Shown here piece after piece: positions 18,097 through 25,907 of a stretch of 64,000 bases of DNA; the stretch's first letter is position 1, and each line of letters begins with the position of its first letter. Origin of the DNA: an uncultured Lachnospiraceae bacterium (GTDB lineage Bacteria > Bacillota > Clostridia > Lachnospirales > Lachnospiraceae); the NCBI GenBank assembly GCA_934339365.1, contig CAKRHW010000009.1:1-64000 (forward strand), in the 5' to 3' direction. Under the pieces are notes generated by a model. The model was not told the origin of the DNA and searched no databases. It saw only the letters and a list, made by a program, of their open reading frames with translations. The position numbers and the translations under genes are program-made.

Positions 18097-18819
18097 GTGA
18101 GCAGATCAGTGGATAAATTTCTTAAAGGATTAGATGAATTAAATATATCATTATCAGATGAACAAATAGGGGCGTTTTTACAGTATTATGAGTTATTAAT
18201 TGATAAAAATAAAGTTATGAATTTAACTGCAATTACAGAATATGAAGAAGTAGTACAGAAACATTTTTTAGACAGTTTATCTATTACGAAAATCATGGAT
18301 TTATCCGAAATAAAGAAAATAATTGATATAGGGACAGGAGCAGGTTTTCCAGGGATTCCTCTTAAAATTGCATTTCCACATTTAGAAGTTGTATTATTAG
18401 ATTCTTTGAATAAAAGAGTAAATTTTTTGAATGATGTATGCCGGATACTACAGCTTCAGAAAATTGAAGCATACCATGGAAGGGCAGAGGAATATGGCAG
18501 AAAAAAAGAATTTCGTGAACAGTTTGATTTGTGTGTTTCACGTGCAGTTGCGAATTTATCTACCTTATCTGAATATTGTCTGCCATTCGTAGCCGTTGAC
18601 GGATATTTTATTCCTTATAAAGCAGGTAATGTAGAAGAGGAAGTGAAACAGGCGGGAAATGCCATTCGGAAATTGAGTGGAAAATTAGAAGAAAAAAAAG
18701 AGTTTTTATTGCCTGATTCAGATATTTCACGTGTCATGCTAAAGATAAAAAAAATAAAACCTATTGCAAAGGCTTATCCAAGAAAAGCAGGTCTTCCTGG
18801 AAAAGAGCCTTTGCAATAG
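18097..18819 (+). CDS. rsmG: 16S rRNA (guanine-527-N7) methyltransferase RsmG
   Basis: 240 residues from GTG with AAAAGGAG upstream. NLTAITEYEEVVQKHFLDSL, the SAM-binding IDIGTGAGFPGIPLKI and SRAVANLSTLSEY are RsmG hallmarks, and the C-terminus AYPRKAGLPGKEPL is canonical. It methylates G527 in 16S rRNA. The 3' coding end contains one arm and the loop of a long inverted repeat that acts as a terminator for the gene on the other strand. Confidence 0.96.
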   Translation: MSRSVDKFLKGLDELNISLSDEQIGAFLQYYELLIDKNKVMNLTAITEYEEVVQKHFLDSLSITKIMDLSEIKKIIDIGTGAGFPGIPLKIAFPHLEVVLLDSLNKRVNFLNDVCRILQLQKIEAYHGRAEEYGRKKEFREQFDLCVSRAVANLSTLSEYCLPFVAVDGYFIPYKAGNVEEEVKQAGNAIRKLSGKLEEKKEFLLPDSDISRVMLKIKKIKPIAKAYPRKAGLPGKEPLQ

Positions 18820-18820
18820 G
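18760..18820 (-). terminator. terminator of the alpha/beta hydrolase gene, embedded in rsmG
   Basis: Arms 18760-18774 and 18806-18820 are a perfect 15 bp inverted repeat. On the minus strand the stem is followed by TTTTATTTTTTTT, a strong U-tract; on the plus strand no U-tract follows. It therefore ends transcription of the convergent minus-strand gene inside the coding sequence of rsmG. Confidence 0.8.
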
Positions 18821-18827
18821 CAGAAAT

Positions 18828-19781
18828 CTATCCGAGGTAGATATTTGTAATGTCTAAAAATGCCTTTGGTTGTTCTACTTCAGGTAATTGTCTGGCATGT
18901 GGGATACAAGCAACCTCAATACTCGGATTAGCAGAAACATATTCATCAGTAATATGTTTCTGATTTTTTGTATCTTCACCGTAGACGATATAAATGCTGT
19001 TATCTATTTTACGGATTGCCTGATAGGTATTTGCAGTTTGATAATGACCTGTTAAACTGGCAAATAAGTATTTTGCATTGCCTCCTCCGAGGTGTGAGCT
19101 TGCATAGCAGGCATCAATCGTGTTTTGATTTAACAGATGAGCATCGGAAAATACTTTATTTTGAAGTGTTTTTTGAATCTTATATCGGCTAAAGTTCATA
19201 TTATAAACCAATGTTCCAATAATAGGTATCTCGAATAAAAATTTAGCTAGTCTGCTATTTTTGTCAGGAATGCGGGAAGTAGCAGAAAATGAATCAGGAT
19301 TAACAAAAATAATCTTGTTAAATAAATCAGGATTCATGGCGCAAGCCATAGTGACAATAGGGCAGGAAGAATCCGATGCAATGACACTAGCCTGATCCTT
19401 GATAATATCTTTCATAAAATCCGTAATTAATTGTACGAATAAATAATTTGTGTATGTGATTGCAGGCTTGTCAGACTGTCCACAGCCAAGAAGATCAAGT
19501 GTATAAACTGTATGATTTTTGGCGTATTCTGAAATAAGTTTATTCCATTGTTCTTGAGAAGAAAGTGGATTTAAACTATGAATAAGAAGCAAAGGAGAAC
19601 CAGATCCTGTCACGCGATAAGAAATATTTCCGAATCTCCAATCATATTTTTTTAAATTTGTAGTCAGTAAATGCTTTTGTTTTTCAGCAAAAAGTGTTAT
19701 TGTTTTATTAATCAAATGAATTGCACCTGTTGCAGCAGTAGCAAAGCAAAGTGCAGTAACTAATTTTCCAGTTTTTTTCAT
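18828..19781 (-). CDS. membrane-anchored alpha/beta hydrolase-fold protein
   Basis: 317 residues starting MKKTGKLVTALCFATAATG, a hydrophobic N-terminus that is a signal peptide or anchor. The core fold is seen in GSGSPLLLIHSLNPLSSQEQW, TLDLLGCGQSDKP, a possible nucleophile elbow ASDSSCPIV, an acid in YGEDTKN and a histidine in CIPHARQLPEVE. The nucleophile elbow lacks the glycines of GxSxG, so catalysis is uncertain; substrate unknown. An ATG 10 codons upstream exists without a better ribosome binding site. It runs against the surrounding operon direction. Confidence 0.7.
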   Translation of the reverse strand: MKKTGKLVTALCFATAATGAIHLINKTITLFAEKQKHLLTTNLKKYDWRFGNISYRVTGSGSPLLLIHSLNPLSSQEQWNKLISEYAKNHTVYTLDLLGCGQSDKPAITYTNYLFVQLITDFMKDIIKDQASVIASDSSCPIVTMACAMNPDLFNKIIFVNPDSFSATSRIPDKNSRLAKFLFEIPIIGTLVYNMNFSRYKIQKTLQNKVFSDAHLLNQNTIDACYASSHLGGGNAKYLFASLTGHYQTANTYQAIRKIDNSIYIVYGEDTKNQKHITDEYVSANPSIEVACIPHARQLPEVEQPKAFLDITNIYLG

Positions 19782-20060
19782 AAATATCACCCATCCCGAA
19801 AAGGGATACAAACAGAAAGTGAAAGAATATGTTTGCGAATCCTTTCTCTATTATTTTCTTTCACCATGATGAATTGGAAAAATCAAATACGTTATAGTTT
19901 CGCTTGAAGTTTCCTATCAATCATACTTATCATAATTATATCGTATTTGAATGACGAATACAAATAAAAAACAAAAATAAAGATAAAATATATTATATAA
20001 TAGTAAGAAGAAACAACTTATTATATTTAATAAAAATACAAATAGAAAGTTGGGATCAAG

Positions 20061-21029
20061 ATGAGCGAAGTAAATGATAATTTTGCATATGAATATTTAA
20101 ATGAAAGAAATGATTACATTGAAAGTCGCAAAACTGAATTGTTAACTAAATGTAATCAGAATCAGATTCAAATAGATGAATTAAAAGAAAAAATTGTCGA
20201 AATTAAAGAAAATTACGATGAAACATATGAATTATTCTCACCAAAACCAAGAACAAGTGAATTTAGCAAGACAGAAATGGCTGTTTTAGCAGCCAGACAA
20301 TCAGAGTTACTGGCAAATAATCGAAATAATTTAAAAGAAATAGAAGATTTGAAAGATGAACAAAAGAAGATAGAGGCTTGTTTTAATCTGATTCGTAATG
20401 GAGAGAAAATTAGTAAAGTGGATTATGATATGAACTGTGCCACCAACGTTTATATGGAACAGAAGGGCAATGTGGATTATTTATTAGATGCAGTTATTGG
20501 AGAAATTGATGAGACATCGAATGACCTGAAAAAAGTTGTTAAAAATCATATTACATTAAAAAATGTAGAATCAAGACTTGTTCAGGCAAAAAGGAATATC
20601 TATGCTTCAGCGGGTGCGGTAACAGGATTAAAGGATAGCGACAAATTAGAAAATAAATTAGAAACGATAATTGAAAAATTAAATCAGGATTTTGATAATA
20701 AAATTAGTTTCACATACGAGGGAGAAACAAATCGTGCATCAGATTTTTCAAGAGATATGATTTATAAAATTTCTAAAAATATTTTAAATCAGATTGTGTC
20801 AGATGTAAAAGAAAAAGTTACTTTTAAATTAGTAGGAAAAGGAAAACATGTAAATATTATATTTGAAATTCCAATTGAAGAGGGACTTACGAAAGATACT
20901 TTATTAAATTATTATATTGACCGAAAAGAATCAACTATTACAGTTCAGGATTTAATTTTGTTTTCAAAAGGAGAAGAGGCTGAATTTGATGATGCATCGA
21001 AGAAACAGTTTATAATAAGAATATCATAA
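20061..21029 (+). CDS. coiled-coil protein with degenerate DegS-like kinase C-terminus, function unknown
   Basis: 322 residues, no signal or membrane segment. Residues about 15-120 are Lys/Glu-rich and heptad-like, consistent with a long coiled coil. Residues about 135-205 look like a DHp-type helical hairpin (NVESRLVQAKRNIYASAGAV). Residues about 215-300 (FTYEGETNRASDFSRDMIYK then ILNQIVSDVKEKVTFKLVGK) follow the pattern of the ATPase domain of DegS/LiaS-type kinases, but the phospho-acceptor histidine context and the Asp/Gly ATP-binding motifs are missing. I infer a kinase-derived scaffold; homology was not tested. It sits between rsmG and parA with three parS sites just downstream, a position suggesting but not proving a chromosome-related role. 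Confidence 0.6.
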   Translation: MSEVNDNFAYEYLNERNDYIESRKTELLTKCNQNQIQIDELKEKIVEIKENYDETYELFSPKPRTSEFSKTEMAVLAARQSELLANNRNNLKEIEDLKDEQKKIEACFNLIRNGEKISKVDYDMNCATNVYMEQKGNVDYLLDAVIGEIDETSNDLKKVVKNHITLKNVESRLVQAKRNIYASAGAVTGLKDSDKLENKLETIIEKLNQDFDNKISFTYEGETNRASDFSRDMIYKISKNILNQIVSDVKEKVTFKLVGKGKHVNIIFEIPIEEGLTKDTLLNYYIDRKESTITVQDLILFSKGEEAEFDDASKKQFIIRIS

Positions 21030-21103
21030 AGGCGATAGATAAAAGAATGAGTGAAATAACAGTGGTTATTTTACTCTTTTTTTATGTAAAATTCTAACAG
21101 AAA

Positions 21104-21119
21104 TGTTTCACGTGAAACA
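21104..21119. promoter_or_regulatory. parS: parS site 1
   Basis: A perfect TGTTTCACGTGAAACA, the 16 bp ParB-binding palindrome. It is the first of three within 108 bp in the 397 bp gap before parA. Confidence 0.97.
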
Positions 21120-21160
21120 TAAAGTCAAGAATAAAATTAAGAATAAAATAAAAGGTAAAA

Positions 21161-21176
21161 TGTTTCACGTGAAACA
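21161..21176. promoter_or_regulatory. parS: parS site 2
   Basis: A second perfect TGTTTCACGTGAAACA, 57 bp centre to centre from the first. Confidence 0.97.
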
Positions 21177-21195
21177 TAAATCAAAAAAGGTAAAA

Positions 21196-21211
21196 AGTTT
21201 CACGTGAAACA
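21196..21211. promoter_or_regulatory. parS: parS site 3
   Basis: AGTTTCACGTGAAACA, 15 of 16 bases matching parS, 35 bp from site 2. The rest of the gap up to parA is A/T-rich with no gene. Confidence 0.92.
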
Positions 21212-21292
21212 TGAAGCCCAAATTGAATATAAAATTGGATAAAAAAGTATTTAGAAATTGTTTTGAATATTATAGAATATAAAAGAAAAAAG

Positions 21293-21301
21293 TGGTATAA
21301 T
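21293..21301 (+). promoter_or_regulatory. extended -10 promoter element for parAB
   Basis: TGGTATAAT is a consensus extended -10; no recognisable -35 is seen at 17 bp. It is about 125 bp before parA. Confidence 0.5.
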
Positions 21302-21426
21302 CATATCACTAATGAGTTATATTGAATTCTGAAATGGCCTAAATTGTTTGAAATGCATTCCTTTTTAGATGCATAGAGCAAGAATAAAGCAAGAAAAACG
21401 GAACAAGGAATAGATTGGAGGTCAGA

Positions 21427-22209
21427 ATGTCAAGAATTATTGCAATAGCAAATCAAAAAGGAGGGGTTGGTAAAACAACAACTTCTACGAATTTAGCCTC
21501 TTGTCTGGCAGAAAAAGGCAAGAAAACTCTTCTGATTGATATAGATCCACAGGGAAATGCAACGAGTGGTGTTGGAATTGATAAAAACGAGCTAAATAAT
21601 ACAGTGTATGAATTGTTACTTGGGGAGTGTGAATTAAAGGACTGTATGATGAAGACAGAAATAGATAATTTATCGGTATTACCATCGAATATTAATTTAT
21701 CTGGTGCAGAAATTGATTTGATTGGTGTTGAAAATCGAGAGTTTATTTTAAAGGTTAGTATGGATAAAGTAAAAGATGATTATGATTTTATCATTATAGA
21801 TTGTCCACCTTCCCTTAATTTGCTGACAGTAAATGCAATGACTACAGCAGACTCTGTTTTAGTGCCAATACAATGTGAATATTATGCATTGGAAGGATTA
21901 TCACAATTAATTCATACCATAGAGTTAATACAAAATAGACTAAATCCTGAATTACATATAGAAGGGGTTGTTTTTACTATGTACGACGCAAGAACGAACC
22001 TGTCTCTTCAGGTGGTTGAAAATGTAAAGGAAAATTTACAACAGAATATATATAAGACAATTATACCTAGAAATGTCAGATTAGCAGAAGCACCAAGTTA
22101 TGGTATGCCGATTAATATATATGATTCAAAATCAGCTGGTGCGGAAGCTTATCGTATGTTAGCAGATGAAGTGATTAATATGGGTGTAGAACAGGATGAT
22201 GAGTTCTAA
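21427..22209 (+). CDS. parA: chromosome-partitioning ATPase ParA/Soj
   Basis: 260 residues from the ATG at 21427, which follows GGAGGT. The deviant Walker A KGGVGKTTTSTNLA is at about 11-24, followed by DIDPQGNATSGVG and Walker B FIIIDCPPSL. This small size without an N-terminal DNA-binding domain marks the chromosomal Soj type. It works with ParB and parS in origin segregation and, in relatives, in control of DnaA. It is 20 bp upstream of parB. Confidence 0.96.
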   Translation: MSRIIAIANQKGGVGKTTTSTNLASCLAEKGKKTLLIDIDPQGNATSGVGIDKNELNNTVYELLLGECELKDCMMKTEIDNLSVLPSNINLSGAEIDLIGVENREFILKVSMDKVKDDYDFIIIDCPPSLNLLTVNAMTTADSVLVPIQCEYYALEGLSQLIHTIELIQNRLNPELHIEGVVFTMYDARTNLSLQVVENVKENLQQNIYKTIIPRNVRLAEAPSYGMPINIYDSKSAGAEAYRMLADEVINMGVEQDDEF

Positions 22210-22229
22210 AATAGATTAAGGAGGACGAT

Positions 22230-23216
22230 ATGTCAAAAAAAGGTGGATTGGGAAAAGGGTTAAACTCTTTGATTCCAGACAATCATGTGAATGTATCGAA
22301 TAAAAATAATTCTGATAAAAAAACACTTGAAACATCAAAGAAGCCGGAAGTCAAGGAAGTCATAAAAGAGGTTATTAAGGAAGTACCTGTAATCAAAGAG
22401 GTTGAAGTAATCAAGGAAGTACCATCGAATTTCATGGTAAAATTAAGTGATATTGAGCCAAACAGAAAGCAGCCTAGAAAGCAGTTTGATGAAGATGCAT
22501 TAAATGAACTGGCAGAGTCAATGAAACAGGTTGGAATGATACAACCAATTATTGTTCAAAAGAAAGATGATTACTATGAGATTATAGCCGGAGAACGAAG
22601 ATGGAGAGCAGCTAAGCTTGCAGATATGAAAGAGGTTCCAGTTATTGTAAAAAATTATACAGAACAGGAAATTGTAGAAATTGCTTTAATTGAAAATATT
22701 CAGAGGGAAAGTTTAAATCCGATAGAAGAAGCAAGAGCATATCGGACTTTAATTGAGGAATATCATTTATTACAGGATCAGGTAGCTGAAAAAGTATCAA
22801 AAAGCAGAAGCGCAATTACAAATAGTATGCGTTTACTAAAGCTGTGTGATAAAGTACAGGATATGATTGTAGATAAAATGATTACCAGTGGTCATGCACG
22901 TGCACTGATTCCAATTTCAGATTCTGAATTACAGTATTCAACAGCAATGAAAGTTTTTGATAATAATTTAAGTGTAAGAGAGACGGAAAGACTTGTAAAA
23001 TTGGTTTTAAATCCGAAACCGGAGAAAACACAGGAAAAAGACGAAAATGAAATTTTCTATAAAGAAATAAGTGGAAAATTAGCGACAGCAGTTGGAACAA
23101 AAGTAAAGATTAATAATAAAAAGGATGGAAAGGGGAAAATAGAGATTGAATATTATTCCCAGGAAGAACTAGAACGTATTTACCATATGATTTTACAAAG
23201 TGGAAATCAGCAATAA
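22230..23216 (+). CDS. parB: chromosome-partitioning protein ParB/Spo0J
   Basis: 328 residues. It opens with the typical GGLGKGLNSLIP. The CTP-binding N domain holds QPIIVQKKDDYYEIIAGERR, WRAAKLADMKEVPVIV and ENIQRESLNPIEEARAY, followed by a helix-turn-helix (QVAEKVSKSRSAITNSMRLL) that reads parS. Residues about 37-65 are an unusual Lys/Glu/Val linker made of repeated VIKEV-like units between the ParA-contacting tail and the core. It loads at the parS sites just upstream. Confidence 0.96.
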   Translation: MSKKGGLGKGLNSLIPDNHVNVSNKNNSDKKTLETSKKPEVKEVIKEVIKEVPVIKEVEVIKEVPSNFMVKLSDIEPNRKQPRKQFDEDALNELAESMKQVGMIQPIIVQKKDDYYEIIAGERRWRAAKLADMKEVPVIVKNYTEQEIVEIALIENIQRESLNPIEEARAYRTLIEEYHLLQDQVAEKVSKSRSAITNSMRLLKLCDKVQDMIVDKMITSGHARALIPISDSELQYSTAMKVFDNNLSVRETERLVKLVLNPKPEKTQEKDENEIFYKEISGKLATAVGTKVKINNKKDGKGKIEIEYYSQEELERIYHMILQSGNQQ

Positions 23217-23226
23217 TTCACGTGAA
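23217..23226. promoter_or_regulatory. degenerate parS half-like site after parB
   Basis: TTCACGTGAA, the 10 bp core of parS, immediately follows the parB stop region. Outer bases deviate, so ParB binding would be weak if any. Confidence 0.3.
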
Positions 23227-23273
23227 ATGAAACAAGGGTAAATACAAAAACAAAAAAGAAAAGAGGAAAAGAT

Positions 23274-23777
23274 ATGAACGGAATATTGACAGATATTGGT
23301 TTAGACCCGGAAATAATGATTCTTTGCCTTACAATCCTGGTCGTTGTTTTACTTGTTATGACAATTGTTTTGATTGTACAAGTAAATAAAAGCAATAAAA
23401 AATATCAGGAATTTATGCAAGGAAAAGATGCAAAAAGTCTTGAAGATACAGTGACAGAGGCTTATCGCCAAATTGATGAGCTGACAAAAAATGATCAGGA
23501 ACGAAAAGAACAAAATGAAAAGATTCTGCAGGCAATGGAAAATACATTCCAAAAGGTTGGGATTGTAAAATACGATGCTTTTAAAGAAATGGGTGGTAAA
23601 TTAAGCTTTTCATTGGCATTATTAGATCAGGAAGACACAGGTTTTGTTTTAAATGTTATGCATAGCAGAGAGGCATGCTATACATATGTGAAGGAAATTA
23701 TAAAAGGCGAATCCTATATTGCCTTAGGAGACGAGGAAAAAGAAGCATTAGATAAAGCAATGTACGAAGAAGATTAG
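23274..23777 (+). CDS. DUF4446 family membrane-anchored protein
   Basis: 167 residues. One membrane helix at about 15-38 is followed by a coiled-coil stretch (40-95) and a conserved C-terminal domain: VGIVKYDAFKEMGGKLSFSL, ALLDQEDTGFVL, SREACYTYVKEI. This family regularly follows parB in Clostridia, which is how I recognise it. Function is unknown. It starts 57 bp after parB and ends the par transcript. Confidence 0.85.
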   Translation: MNGILTDIGLDPEIMILCLTILVVVLLVMTIVLIVQVNKSNKKYQEFMQGKDAKSLEDTVTEAYRQIDELTKNDQERKEQNEKILQAMENTFQKVGIVKYDAFKEMGGKLSFSLALLDQEDTGFVLNVMHSREACYTYVKEIIKGESYIALGDEEKEALDKAMYEED

Positions 23778-23812
23778 GAATAGGAAGTAAAATTATAAAT
23801 AATCATATAAGA

Positions 23813-23854
23813 AAGACGATATAATAAAGACGATATAATAAAGATTATATAATA
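23813..23854. repeat. three tandem 14 bp units
   Basis: AAGACGATATAATA occurs twice in a row, then AAGATTATATAATA. It lies between the DUF4446 gene and its terminator. Each unit carries TATAAT, but no -35 partner is evident. Confidence 0.8.
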
Positions 23855-23859
23855 ATTAT

Positions 23860-23907
23860 CCAGGGCTTAAATTCTTGATAAAAGAATTTAAGCCCTGGAT
23901 TTTTTTG
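23860..23907 (+). terminator. strong intrinsic terminator of the par operon
   Basis: A perfect 17 bp stem beginning CCAGGGCTTAAATTCTT with a short loop is followed by ATTTTTTT. It closes the DUF4446 transcript. The rest of the 595 bp gap up to serS holds tRNA-Arg, a heptamer repeat and the serS terminator. Confidence 0.93.
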
Positions 23908-24066
23908 AGATAGAAAGAATATGATTGATTACAACGTAAATAGGTCAAATTTAATCTATGCTGTTTATATAGGGGATGGAGAAATGACATTACGGTAACT
24001 ACGATGTGAGTCTGAAAAATTGTTTTATGGGCAATAAAAAAAGCATCAAAATATGATGCTTAAAAA

Positions 24067-24140
24067 CGTTCCTGACTGGAGTCGAACCAGCGGCCTATTG
24101 CTTAGGAGGCAATCGCTCTATCCTGCTGAGCTACAGGAAC
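24067..24140 (-). tRNA. tRNA-Arg (anticodon CCU)
   Basis: On the minus strand GTTCCTG (24134-24140) pairs with CAGGAAC (24068-24074). The D arm is GCTC/GAGC, the anticodon arm ATTGC-CTCCTAA-GCAAT gives anticodon CCU, and the T arm has GGTTCGACTCC. The discriminator is G; CCA is not encoded. It reads against the replication fork direction. Confidence 0.93.
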
Positions 24141-24251
24141 AAAAAATAAAAGACTATTGTATTATAAAATAAGAAAAGGGATAAAACCTTTGACTAATAT
24201 TATAACATAATCTAGATAGAGAAGTAAATAGCAAATTTGTTTGTACATATA

Positions 24252-24279
24252 AAATAAGAAATAAGAAATAAGAAATAAG
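24252..24279. repeat. four tandem AAATAAG heptamers
   Basis: Four exact copies of AAATAAG follow one another in non-coding DNA between tRNA-Arg and serS. Confidence 0.85.
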
Positions 24280-24313
24280 AAAGAGAAAAGAGGAGATAGA
24301 ACATATGAATAGA

Positions 24314-24359
24314 AAAAGCTGTTAGATTACAAAGATAAACGGGGAATCTAACAGCTTTT
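24314..24359 (-). terminator. intrinsic terminator of serS
   Basis: A perfect 15 bp stem (AAAAGCTGTTAGATT with AATCTAACAGCTTTT) lies just beyond the serS stop and is followed on the minus strand by a U-rich TCTATTC tract after TTTT. Confidence 0.82.
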
Positions 24360-24372
24360 GTATCATATGAAA

Positions 24373-25653
24373 TTATTGAATCTTTTCTTTTCCACCCATA
24401 TAAGGTCTTAAAGCAACCGGGATATTAATTGTTCCATCTTCGTTTAAATTGTTCTCTAAAAAGGCAATTAACATACGTGGAGGGGCAACAACAGTGTTAT
24501 TTAAAGTATTTGCATAATATTTGTTGCCATCTTTTCCATTGACACGAATCTTTAATCTTCTAGCCTGTGCATCGCCAAGATTTGAGCAGCTTCCAACTTC
24601 GAAGTATTTCTTCTGTCTAGGAGACCATGCTTCCACATCTAATGATTTTACCTTAAGATCTGCTAAATCTCCGGAACAACATTCTAATGTACGAACTGGA
24701 ATGTCCATAGAACGGAATAAATCAACGGTGTTCTGCCATAATTTATCGAACCACATCTTGCTGTCTTCTGGCTTGCAGACAACAATCATTTCTTGTTTCT
24801 CAAACTGGTGAATACGGTATACACCACGTTCTTCGATACCATGTGCACCCTTTTCCTTACGGAAACATGGAGAATAACTGGTTAAAGTCTTTGGTAATTC
24901 TTCTTCTGGAACAATGGTGTCAATAAATTTTCCAATCATAGAGTGTTCACTTGTTCCAATCAGATATAAGTCTTCTCCTTCAATCTTGTACATCATCTGA
25001 TCCATCTCATCGAAACTCATAACACCTGTAACGACGTTGCTTCGAATCATAAATGGTGGGATACAATAAGTAAATCCACGATCAATCATAAAATCTCGTG
25101 CATAAGAAATAATAGCAGAATGAAGTCTTGCGATATCACCCATTAAATAGTAGAAACCATTTCCAGCAACTTTACGTGCACTATCTAAATCAATACCGTT
25201 GAATTTTTCCATAATCTCTGTATGATAAGGAATCTCAAAGTCCGGAACAACTGGCTCACCAAATTTCTCAATTTCAACATTCTCGGAATCATCTTTACCA
25301 ATTGGAACAGATGGATCAATAATATTAGGAATAACAAGCATACGCTGGTAAACTTCGTCGTTATATTTTTTCTCTAATTCTTCTAATTCAGTAAGACGCT
25401 TTGCATTGGCAGCAACCTGTTTTTTGATTTCTTCCGCTTCTTCCTTCTTACCTTGTGCCATTAAACCACCAATTTGTTTCGAAAGACGGTTACGGCTGGC
25501 ACGAAGTTCATCCGCTTCACCCTTTGTGTCTCTTGCCTTTTTATCAAATTCAATTACTTCATCAACAAGAGGAAGCTTCTTGTCCTGAAATTTATTTTTG
25601 ATATTCTGCTTTACAATATCTGGATTCTCTCTTAAAAATTTAATATCGATCAT
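24373..25653 (-). CDS. serS: seryl-tRNA synthetase
   Basis: 426 residues, normal length. Residues about 25-110 form the antiparallel coiled-coil arm that grips tRNA-Ser. The class II core has IGTSEHSMIG, motif 2 SYSPCFRKEKGAHGIEERGV with the following YRIHQFEKQEM, and motif 3 NTLNNTVVAPPRMLIAFLENN near the end. It charges tRNA-Ser, for example the GCU isoacceptor in this window. It is a single-gene unit with its own promoter and terminator, on the minus strand and so head-on to the fork. Confidence 0.97.
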   Translation of the reverse strand: MIDIKFLRENPDIVKQNIKNKFQDKKLPLVDEVIEFDKKARDTKGEADELRASRNRLSKQIGGLMAQGKKEEAEEIKKQVAANAKRLTELEELEKKYNDEVYQRMLVIPNIIDPSVPIGKDDSENVEIEKFGEPVVPDFEIPYHTEIMEKFNGIDLDSARKVAGNGFYYLMGDIARLHSAIISYARDFMIDRGFTYCIPPFMIRSNVVTGVMSFDEMDQMMYKIEGEDLYLIGTSEHSMIGKFIDTIVPEEELPKTLTSYSPCFRKEKGAHGIEERGVYRIHQFEKQEMIVVCKPEDSKMWFDKLWQNTVDLFRSMDIPVRTLECCSGDLADLKVKSLDVEAWSPRQKKYFEVGSCSNLGDAQARRLKIRVNGKDGNKYYANTLNNTVVAPPRMLIAFLENNLNEDGTINIPVALRPYMGGKEKIQ

Positions 25654-25706
25654 AGTAAAAATAATCCTCCGTATAAGTTTAAGTTAATATAAATTATTAT
25701 CTTCTT

Positions 25707-25735
25707 ATTATATGATAGTATAGGCTTTTTTTCAA
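25707..25735 (-). promoter_or_regulatory. SigA promoter of serS
   Basis: Minus-strand TTGAAA (25730-25735), 17 bp spacer, TATAAT (25707-25712). The short leader (about 45 nt) has no room for a T-box. Confidence 0.75.
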
Positions 25736-25803
25736 GAATTCAATCTATTTATTTTCATTCTTCTAAAATAATAAGGTAAGAAAAAATGTATGTAAAAAAA
25801 TTT

Positions 25804-25828
25804 TTTTGTAAAGCAAGATTTTACAAAA
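25804..25828. promoter_or_regulatory. inverted repeat upstream of the adhE promoter, possible operator
   Basis: TTTTGTAAA and TTTACAAAA are 9 bp arms around 7 bp, ending 6 bp before the adhE -35. The half-sites resemble Rex half-sites (TTGTTAA), but the spacing differs from the Rex consensus, so the regulator is unknown. Confidence 0.35.
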
Positions 25829-25834
25829 ATAATG

Positions 25835-25863
25835 TTGACAAAAATATGACATCATTTTATAAT
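25835..25863 (+). promoter_or_regulatory. SigA promoter of adhE
   Basis: TTGACA (25835-25840), 17 bp spacer, TATAAT (25858-25863), a perfect consensus promoter. Confidence 0.9.
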
Positions 25864-25907
25864 AGAGATTGTTAAAAGATTGTCAAACTTTTTAGGAGGA
25901 TTAAAAA

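Noticed and set aside
18534..18549. parS-like TGTTTCACGTGCAGTT in rsmG
   Set aside because: Only 12 of 16 bases match and the right half is broken; likely a chance coding match.
25654..25735. T-box leader for serS
   Set aside because: The predicted transcript start leaves only about 45 nt before the start codon, and no AGGGTGGNACCGCG-type element is present.
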